From Earliella scabrosa (lineage: Eukaryota > Basidiomycota > Agaricomycetes > Polyporales > Polyporaceae), in NCBI GenBank assembly GCA_022605405.1, contig JABYQQ010000006.1:1240001-1304000 (forward strand): DNA of 64,000 nucleotides, in the 5' to 3' direction. Below, piece by piece: positions 55,081 to 64,000 of the stretch. Position numbers and translations under genes: made by a program. The notes under the pieces were generated by a model that was given only the letters and a program-made list of their open reading frames with translations, was not told the DNA's origin and ran no database searches. The stretch's first letter is position 1; each line of letters begins with the position of its first letter.

Positions 55081-57834
55081 AGTGGTCTGGGACGATGTCT
55101 GAGGAGTCGGGAAGGGAGGCGAGCTGGGAGAAGCCAGGGGGAGAGGTACCAGTTTGTGGTGGTTTTATAACCGCGAGAAGGACCAGGTGACCCATACAGA
55201 CGGAAAGAACGGGCCTGAGAGAGAACCCGATAGACGACGTCGTCCGTTTCTCCAGAGATTCCCACCGCACTAGGCGCCCCGCAGGATGTGGACGTTTCGA
55301 TGTCTCCCACGGTGGTCGCAAAGCCCATTCTACGTTGGAGCCTCTTTGGAGGAGGAGGTGGGCCCAGGCCAAGAGTACTGTCACATCTTGATGAATCTGA
55401 ATACCGACGTCCTCACCGTCGGCACGCCAGATGCTGTGACCCATGATGCATTACCACCGACAGACTCCCGTCAAGAACGAGGTACGTAAGTATCCGGTCC
55501 ATGGATCATCATCTCTCAGGACGTGTCCATCACCATGTGGTATACTGGAACGGCGTTAAAGAGGTTCATAGACGTTTGAACGGGGCGCTCACCTTCTTCC
55601 GTGTGATCTGCGTACAACCTAGATATGCTGTGGATCTGCCGCAGAGTGCAATGACTCTCCATGCACCATGCACTCCCTGCCTTCCGTCCGCAACTTCAGG
55701 ACTCTCTTCTAGGCGAGCCTCGGCGGGGGCCCGCATACAGGGCACCGAACATGCGCAGCCTCTCTTCAAACGGCGAGATCGCGACCGTGCCTCAACGACG
55801 ACTTCGCAGAAGGCACATAAGGTTGGGCAATCCTTGTCTGCCGCTCAGCGACCGTATGGTGTTGGGACCGCGATAGAAGCTGAATGTGCCTGACTCGCGA
55901 GGGGGGATGCACGGCCCCCTGTGAGAACAAGAGTTGCGAGCACTCAAGGAATGACGATGGTAGAATTCTGTGTCTGTGAGTATGTGCCTGATAGTTCGTG
56001 ATCATATATGGTGTGCACAGCATACCTTCTACATCCGACGTAGACTTTGAGGTTAAGCGTTGGAGCTCGAGGAAGATCAGGAGTAAATCGATTCTGACGA
56101 ACATGATTCTTGGACAGAGGACACGTGGATGTGTAGCGAGCGCGAACGCCCCCTGTACTGGAGGGTCTGCCCAATCCTATGCTTCTAGAGGTGAATGTCG
56201 ACGGCCATGGAAAGTCTAACTGAGCGAGACTGAGAAATCGAATGCGGGGGCGTGCGTATGCAGTGCGCACACACCAGGCAAGGATGTTGAATGTCCGACA
56301 CGACCGAGAGCAGATCTAGAAGATCCCTCGCATTGTGAGACCCTCAGTGCCGTCATCAGGGGGAGAGCATGTAAGAACAGGTCACGGGGGTATACATCCG
56401 CGGGCGAAGCTCGCCCGCAATGACTCTTGAAACATGTCGACTATGCGTGGAAAGGAGGCACGAAATCTCCGAAGCCAGACGGGAGAGCGTTAACGGTTAT
56501 GATTGGGCTCAAACTTCATATATTGAGACATTCCTAATAGCGCGATTTCTGGAGACTGACATACTTCAGCAGCAATCTAGAAGAGCAGAGGGCGATGCAG
56601 AACTTCAAGAACGGGCACACACCTAGACAAGAAACCTGCGCGACCCCAGTCTCCGCGAACGGTCGTTGACACTGGATGTTCAAGAGTCGAGCACGTAGAG
56701 CTGATTGAATAGCTACCCGGGAAATGGGCAGAGGGGGACCTAGTAGCGGTCGGAGAGCTCGCGATGAAAGAAACGAGAAGAAACGCTTGTTGGACTCGTG
56801 ACGGAACTCGTTCCGGGGTGCAAGGGGTAATAATGTCCCCCGCAATTAATCACCGGTCCTCCATTAACAATATCTGGTCCATAAGATACTTGACTTATCA
56901 GAACACAACTATAAGGTCATGTTGTCAGCCCCAACAATTAAATCAGGTCCGTTAGACGGCGCTCACCGGTCCTCCCTCCCCAGCGCTATACCGTCCACAG
57001 TACACAACACCTTCTGTCCGTCGATCTACAGTCCGCCCCTCCCTGGCCCGTTCGTTACAAAATTCAAACTATGGCCTCTTTGTACCTTCCTCCAACATGT
57101 AAAATTGTTTCCACTGCCTTGTCTCCATCACCTGTGCCACAATTCAGTAGCGAATTGTCCACCGGTCTCCCACGTGACTCCCCCTGTGGAGGGCGTCTGT
57201 ATGATCCGCAGCTTCAACGTTACCCCCACTGGTGCGGGTCATGTAAATGATGCGGGGTAGCGTTTGAGGGGACTTGACTGGATAGCATACATATGCATTA
57301 CTATATTGCGACTGCTGGAGGTACAAGGAATGAACTTGGGGCGATATCCGAAAACTTAAGAGTTGCTGGACATGAACGGTGTACGTAAGCGGAGGAGGCG
57401 CTGGGGAGCACGCGACGAGAAGCGCGCACGAGGCGCTGGTACAGCGAGGAAACTTGGGGCTACCACCTACCATCGTAGAGGAGGCTAGAGCGAGTCAAAA
57501 CAATTTTGCGGGACTGGAAAGCAGTAGATAAATGCGTCCATGAAATTTGGGAGCAAACGGACGGGAAGGGAAGGCACGGTAGAACGGCGGACAGAGGCTT
57601 CATTTCCTGGAGAGCGGCCGCAAATGGCAGGACAAGTGATCAATTGCATGGGACATTATAACGTTTTGCTTCCGGGGTTCCGGTTCCCTCACGTGCGGTT
57701 ACGTCCAGACGCCGAGATGGGCGCCTCTTGATCACCCTGCCTGCCGCCACAACCGCACCTCTGTAGTCCTGCCGCAGCCTTCCACCAGACCGTCAACACG
57801 CGGGAATGCAGCTCCTAGTCGTACAGAGACCACG
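55081..57834. other. Longest gene-free stretch
   Basis: No supported gene on either strand: only short frames without domains or splice joins. The left edge is the promoter of the sugar porter, and the right edge that of ATG11. A GC-rich hairpin is noted at 56400-56418. The 56820-57180 part is more AT- and pyrimidine-rich. A non-coding RNA or a decayed gene cannot be ruled out. Confidence 0.4.
56400..56418. repeat. GC-rich 8-bp stem hairpin
   Basis: GCGGGCGA, loop AGC, TCGCCCGC: a perfect 8-bp GC stem in an otherwise featureless region. No RNA family recognised. Confidence 0.5.
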
Positions 57835-60800
57835 ATGATACAACTATGCCGAGCAGAAGACGGAGTGATTGTGCAGTCGGACGTTTCAATATGGGATCTG
57901 GAGAGGTGAGTACGCGTCCACCACCCAAACAGCCGATCCCTCGGACGTCCCGGGAGCTCTAGTTTCATGCCCACGGCATGGGATGCTTTCATGCAAGAAT
58001 ATGGCGGAGGTGGAGGAGATTTGAGTCGTGCATTCTGACGCATGGCACCGGTAGGCTGCCTCACTTGGAACATTTCATATACGAGAAGACGGGTGTACCC
58101 CCAGAAGCTGTATGGGCATACCTATCTGATGGCCGGCCTTTGAAGATTGACAACATACGCGAACTAGCTGGGCTAGAGGATCAGGTCGGTCTTCATTGTC
58201 CTATGTCCATGCGTTTAGTGTACTTACAGAGTGGCAGACAATATACGTATTCAACAAGACGTATCTCAATGCCGAGCTCGATGACCTTCTCCGTGAGCTT
58301 CATTGCGAACCTGAGCTGCAGTCTCCTGTAGAAGGTAGGTGTATTTCTGCACGACTAGAGCACGCATTGTACTGGTCCGGTACTCCCATGACGGGTAGGG
58401 GTGGGCACGTCTATTGAACGGTGGGAAGGGATTGGAGAGCGGTGAGTACTGCTCATCATGAATCATTACCTTCACAATGGCCATCTGGAGCCGAGAAGAA
58501 GCCCTCCATCCCTCCCTACCCGTAAGCATCGCGCAACCCACCCGTGCCCGTCATCAGAGCAGAGACCCCTCAGAGAGTGCGGACTGTTCTGTAAACTTTC
58601 TCCTCGAAACACGATATGCCAGACCTCCCTGTGAGACGGGTCAACATGCGCTCATGCCGTTCACAGATGCCATGGCTTCCACTCCGCCGTTCCGAATATC
58701 TCAGCTCGCTGGCAGCTACGTCCAAGCAGCCCTCGCGCACGTCGAGCACATCAACCGCACACTCACATCACTCCACTATCAACAACGCGCTCTATTCATA
58801 TCGTCTAGCGCGCTGGACCACCACGTGCTCGCAACGACGGACAGTTTCGAGGGTCTTGCATCCATCGCAGAACGCGAGTTGGAGAAGCAGGCCAAGCTCC
58901 TGGCAGGACTTGACGCCGACCTCGAGATCGCCAGTCGTGTAAAGGTGCATAAAGAGTTCCTTAGTGTCGGGGTCAGACGAGCAATGGAAGCCGGGGAGAA
59001 AGGGCGCACACTGGGCGACTACGTGAGCAAGGTGAAGATGCAACAAGTCGCAGCAAGTTGCGTCAAGACGCACGAGGAGCTGAAGACACGCTGCGAAGAG
59101 GTGCGCGAAGCGATGTCGAGGTTAAGTCGAGGCAGCGACGAAGTACGGCATGCGGTTGGGAACAGCAGGTATGTTCACCTCGCCGACCTGGAACGGCAGC
59201 ACATCAACGCACTTCAGTTGGATAGATGATGGCGAAGCTTGTGCGCATCGCGCACAAGAGCTTTGGGAGAAGATCTCGCTGTTGAACTCATCCGTCGAAC
59301 GTGAGTCCTGTTCTCTTCGGATCAGTTCTTGGTGTACTGAGCGCATTCAGGACCAGGCGTCACTCCCGAAAAGGCGCTGCAAGGTAGGCACGATTCAGGG
59401 AGTTAGGAACAGTCGGGTTAATCTCAAGTCAGAATTCCGCCAGCTGGATGAAGCGATACGCTCCGAGGTTTTGCGCATCACCGATGTCAAGGTGAGTTAC
59501 CTTAGCCACGATTTTATACCACTGACCTCACCCGGAGTCATAGAACAGCTATACCGAGCAGTGCATATATACTATCCGCCGCATCAGCGAGCTGAACACA
59601 GACCTGCTTGCGCTCCCGTCGGCCATGACCGCGCTGCAGGCAAGCTTCCGGGCAAAAACCAGCTTCTCACACATATCTCGCCTGCATAGCATGCTGTACG
59701 CGTACGGTGCGACCGTTGTCGAGATCGTCCGACGGAAAGAATTTGGTAAGTGCCTGCTTCCTCGCGGGTTGTGCGTGCACTGACACACGTCATAGCTCGG
59801 TTCTTCTACCAACGGGCGCAGAGTATTCTGGAAGTCATGGCAAAACTCTCGTAAGTATTTTCTTGTGCACCACTCGTGATTACTGACGCCCGAGTGGTAG
59901 ATCAAACGAGCGAAAACGTCGACAAGCCTACAAGAACGAGGTGCAGGGCGAGCTTCCGTTCGACGTCAAAGGCTTGGATGACGCCGTACCCAACATCGAC
60001 TTCTCGCCTAGTGGTTCAGCCGATTCCCAGTATTCCCTGGAGCGTGTGGACATCGATGGTCAGTTGTGTCGGGCTGCTGCGTCGATCTGATCTCGATGCT
60101 GACGTGTCATCTAGATTTCCTCCGTGTTCTCGACGATCTTGAGCACTTCGCGAAGGAGTCCAGTGACACAGTTGCTGAGGCATCAGTGCAGGAAGCTCGG
60201 TTAAAGCTTGATAAGCTCATTGGGAAGATGGACAGCCTTGAGTCCGGCTTCGATAGGATAGCGGAGCGATCATGTATGTTCCTTGAACGACACCACAGTT
60301 GACAGCTGACGATTTTGGCAGTGTTGTCAACCTCTAGGCTTCTCAGCAATCGACGCCGAGGTACGTGTATGCCATCTCGATGTCGTGCGCATGACTCATT
60401 GATGCTATACAGCGACTGAAGATGATCAAGCATACGCGGAGCTCCAGCTTCAGCTACAGGAACTCCAGCGCCAGAAAGCCGAGGATGACGCTGCCTTCAA
60501 GCAGAGTCGCGCTGCGCTCGATGCGGAGATCAACCAGCTGCGCGACTCGCTACAAATGTCCGAGACAGCGCGCGGGCAGCTCGAACGCGACCTGCACGCA
60601 ACCCGTGCGCAACTGGAGAGCGAGGCGACAGCACGCCGGATCCTCGACGAGCGGAACAGCGAGATGTCGCACGAGGCGGACTCCAAGGGCGAGGCTCTTG
60701 CCCATGCCCTCGCCGAGGCCACCGAGCAGACCCGGGCGGCTGAGCTCCTCCGGCAACAGCTGGGGCAGGTCAAGGACGAGTTCGAGGCAGTCAAGGCATT

Positions 60801-63180
60801 GGAGGCGCGCAACGCGGACAAGGTATCCTCTCTCATCGAGGAGCAAGCCAAGACGCTCCGACGATTGGAGGAAGCTCGTTCTCGCGGCGAAGACCTCGAG
60901 GCTCAGATACAGGCCGCCCGGGCGGAGAGCGACGACGTCAAGCGTGCGCTCGTCGAGGCGGGCAAAGAGAAGGACCGCCTGCTCCGTGCCCAGGCGTCGG
61001 AGCACGACCGGCTGCTGCGTGACCACATTGCGGAGGCGGACGGCGATCGTGCGGTGCTCGAGCATCAGTTTTCTGAGCTGCGGGCCGCCCTTGAGGATAC
61101 GGAACGCCAGCTCAAGGACGCGCGTGCCCAAGCGGAGATGGCCAACGCTGATGCTGTAGGCCTGCGGGAAGAACTCCAGCGCATCGAGCATGAGCTTCGT
61201 GATGCTCGCCGGGACGAGCGGACGGTCAGAGAAGATCTTCGCGCTGGTCGGGCATCCCAGGCCGACTTCGAGCACCGGTTGGAGCAGAGCGAGCGGCTTG
61301 TGGCGCAGATGTTGGACGTCGCTCTTGCATTCCGCGATGCGCATGTGAAGGCGTTGTCGAACGTACAGGCCATGATTGCCCACCCGGGAAACAAGGCCGC
61401 CGCCGCCGCCAACCTTGCGGACTCCACCTTGAGCCACTCCCGCCACGCTATTGTCGCGCATTCTGGGGAGCCTGCGCCCATCGATCCCTCTGACCCAGCT
61501 GGTGCCTTGGAGGCCCTTCGTGCCTTTGACCATGACCACTTCCTCGAGGTGATCAGCAAGGCTGGCTCTACGATACGCAAATGGCAGAAGCAGTGCAAGG
61601 ACTACCGCGAGCGCGCTAAGGGCAAGATCTCGTTCAGGAACTTCGCCAAAGGCGACCTAGCCCTCTTCCTCCCGACGCGAAACTCCATATCCAAGCCCTG
61701 GGCCGCGTTCAACGGTGAGTCTCGACGGGTGCGATCGGTACGGGGATTCAGGCACTGACTCCGAAATTTCTCCTTCGCGCCGCGCCCACCGACCCACTGT
61801 GACAGTTTCGTTCCCACACTACTTCCTGCAGGCCACTGGACATCTTGCGGAGCAGCTCAAGACACGCGAGTGGATTGTGGCCAGGATCACCTCAATCACG
61901 GAGCGCGTTGTGGACGCGAAGGTACGTCGTCTTCCGGGCGTCTATATTGGTCATTCTCGCCCTCCGCTGGAGCTAACTTCTGTTTACAGGACCCGAGCAC
62001 GAACCCATATGGTCTTGGTGACGGCGTCAAGTATTACATGCTTGAGGTGGAGGACTGGACACAGCCGTCATACCCCTCCAAACGTCGGGAGTCGGCGAAA
62101 AAGGTTCCACCGGTCGAACCACCTTCAGAGCCCGCCACCCATCTCCTTCCAGCCGCAGAGACAGGCACCATTCCGGCAGGTCCACCGGAACCGGAGGTCG
62201 AGGAATCCTTCAGTGCAACGCGCCCTCCGACGTCGCACCTGTTCCCACGCAATCGTTCTGCCTCGTCCCCCACCGCAGGCCCATCTTCGCTCTCCAGGCT
62301 TCTCGCACAGGCTGGACCGGCGGAGCCTCCAGTATCGACCTCGTTGCCAACTGCTTCGGCCGAACCGCCAGAGACGGCCGCTGAGACGATTCCTCCTCCG
62401 CACCCCTCAACGCCCCCCGACAGCATCAGTCCGAGGGCGTCCCGAAGCGTGTCCCCAACCGCTCCGCTCCCACCTCCAGTTGCAGCTCCGTCTCTTCCCC
62501 CGCCCCAACCTGAGCCACCGTCGTCTCCCACACGGCCAACCGTGAGCTCCACGCCCGCGCCAGCGCCCGGACCTCACCAGACAAACAACCACGGCCTCTC
62601 GCACGCGTCCCCCCGGCGGCCAGGCTCGCGCGCGTCCCGCGGCTCGACCTCGTCGCGATTCTCGACGGGCCGCATCCCGTTCGGCGCCGTCTCGTCGGGC
62701 GCTGCCCCCAAAGCGATGCCGACCACGGCGATATCCGAGCTCTCAACCACCCCTTCCTCCGGGTCCGGGTCGAGCGACACGGTGGGCATGCCCGGCTCGC
62801 TCGTGCTCGGGACGTCGGCGATCCCGTCGCCAGAGGGCTCGCCGACGAGGGGGATGACGAGCCTTTTGACGCAGACGCATCGCCGGCGGACGACGTCGTA
62901 CCACGTCCCGCCGTCGCGCAGCTCGACGATCGGGCTGTCGACGGCCGCGGCTGCTGCGCCGTCGAGCCCGCTTGCGTCTGGGACGGGCGCGGGGGTCGTG
63001 GCGAGCGGGAGCGCGAGCAGTCGGCTCGCGAGTCTGGCGAGCAGCTGGGGCGTGTCGTTTGGAAGGAGGAGGAAGGCTGAGTTGGAGGCTGATGGCGGTG
63101 GGAGTGGGAGCGGGAGTGGAGGTGGGCGCGCACCTGGGAACGCGAGTCCGATCTTGGAGTCGCCTTCGCCGGGGGAGTGA
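57835..63180 (+). CDS. ATG11: ATG11 selective-autophagy scaffold
   Basis: Scaffold that links cargo receptors to the Atg1 kinase in selective autophagy (pexophagy, mitophagy), acting at the phagophore assembly site. About 15 exons, roughly 1,400 residues. Exon 1 (57835-57905) gives MIQLCRAEDGVIVQ. Exon 2 (58055-58184) gives LPHLEHFIYEKTGVPP then VWAYLSDGRPLKIDNIRELA. Exon 3 (58238-58334) gives IYVFNKTYLNAELDDLL, the ubiquitin-like N-terminus seen in Atg11 and FIP200. Exon 4 (58667-59168) has FRISQLAGSYVQAALAHVEH and LEKQAKLLAGLDADLEIASR. The middle (about 60412-61560) is a long coiled coil. The Atg11 C-terminal domain follows: ISFRNFAKGDLALFLPTRNS, FPHYFLQATGHLAEQLKTRE and YGLGDGVKYYMLEVEDW. 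The Ser/Pro-rich tail of the last exon (to 63180) is long, possibly a phosphorylated region. Intron 58335-58666 is unusually long for this genome. Confidence 0.92.
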
Positions 63181-64000
63181 TTGGTGAGCGATGGGTGATG
63201 AGCGTTGAACCTTCGTGTGTCGGCCTATGACGCGTCGTCCGTTTGGGTTGGCGTTCCGTCTGTGGTCGGTGCCGTGGCATCCTGCGTTCTGCCCCCTCCC
63301 TCGTTCCACTCAATATGCCTCTTGCACGTCGCATCCTCTGGCTTCGCACTCATCCTTTTCTTTCCGGTACCCGCCCGTCTTGCACGCCATCGCCTGCTGC
63401 TTCGGCGATCCCACTCCCACTCGCGTCTCCCCGATGCTATTAGTGTTTGACATCCTCCTCATCACGTAGCCGTCCATCCACGGGCGAACATGACTACAGC
63501 GTGCTTGCGTAGAAAGGGCCTGTCGCTTTCACACACTGATATACATACATACTATACGGTACTGCTCGCGCTCCCACGTGCAGCTTGGATAATATCAATA
63601 GAGCGGATTCTGCTTGGAGCTTCGCTGCCTCCCCGTGCGCGTGCGGGATTCAGGAATTCGAAGAATCCGAGGCGTGCGGATCCACATCGAAAACGAGAAG
63701 AGATCGAAGACGGAAGCCGAACCCGGGGTTTGGGCGAGGAGCTCTCAGAGGAAGAGGAAGGGGAACTTGGAAATAAGTACTTTTCATTGTTTCGACTGCG
63801 GTCACCCTGCGTGGGATCGGCACCCGGTGTTATCTCGACCTTCGAATTAATGGCCAGTGGAGCGTGTCGGAGGTACGTACTTCTATGATTCTATCTATAA
63901 TCTAGATTCTCAAATCGTGCAAGTGCTTCGGGTGCTTCTTGTGAGTTCTATCAGCGATTCACTCTCTGCTGTGACTCTTATCAGCTGCGGAAGAAGTACG
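63181..64000. other. Downstream flank of ATG11
   Basis: Contains the 3' flank of ATG11 and overlapping short plus-strand frames without domain or splice support. It may hold the start region of a gene beyond the right edge. Nothing else seen. Confidence 0.4.

Noticed and set aside
57907..58054. Possible extra ATG11 exon reading SFMPTAWDAFMQEYG
   Set aside because: It runs into a stop, while skipping it joins DLE to LPHLEHF in the right phase and gives the conserved Atg11 N-terminus.
60550..61539. Long minus-strand frame over the ATG11 coiled coil
   Set aside because: Antisense shadow of a GC-rich, Glu/Arg/Ala-rich coding region; ATG11 is supported by conserved domains and splice joins.
62426..63349. 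307-codon minus-strand frame at the end of ATG11
   Set aside because: Antisense shadow of the Ser/Pro-rich tail; Arg-rich low-complexity translation.

Overview
This is genomic DNA from a filamentous basidiomycete, most likely a wood-decay Agaricomycete of the Polyporales type. Genes are GC-rich and split by many short GT-AG introns (about 40-150 nt), there are no operons, and both strands carry genes. The content fits: RAD52, ATG11, an arabinofuranosidase, sugar porters, F-box/leucine-rich proteins and several families typical of basidiomycetes. Exon joins below were worked out by eye from reading frame, intron phase and similarity between paralogues in the window; they are predictions.

Layout. 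1-7 kb: three minus-strand genes of one family of small cysteine-rich surface proteins (signal peptide, WYT...GETPC motif, CCCN motif, Ser/Thr stalk, then a membrane or GPI-like tail). 9-19 kb: two F-box genes flank a disordered stretch with a broken zinc-finger gene, an unresolved multi-exon gene, a small one-helix membrane protein and a decayed plus-strand copy of the cysteine-rich family. 20-25 kb: a multi-pass membrane protein with an acidic tail, then a DUF4419 gene with a frameshift. 25-33 kb: a sugar porter and a GH51 arabinofuranosidase are divergently transcribed from one intergenic region and followed by a C2H2 factor, which looks like a small arabinose-use locus. 33-39 kb: a two-finger C2H2 mini-protein, a secreted/transmembrane protein and RAD52. 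39-45 kb: the best-preserved cysteine-rich gene, a relic next to it, and a third F-box gene. 45-50 kb: a head-to-head pair of Thr-rich secreted proteins with KRQ sites, then a secreted amidase. 50-55 kb: a 443-bp hAT-type MITE with a perfect 8-bp target duplication, a fourth F-box gene and a second sugar porter. 57.8-63.2 kb: ATG11.

Biology. Conserved housekeeping genes (RAD52, ATG11) sit among fast-evolving families (cysteine-rich surface proteins, F-box/LRR proteins, zinc fingers), with clear pseudogenes and one small transposon. The candidate undescribed system is the clustered cysteine-rich surface family. It keeps the same exon-phase pattern across copies but changes its C-terminus (transmembrane plus long Ser/Pro-rich cytoplasmic tail versus GPI-like end), as expected for a diversifying set of cell-surface receptors or adhesins.
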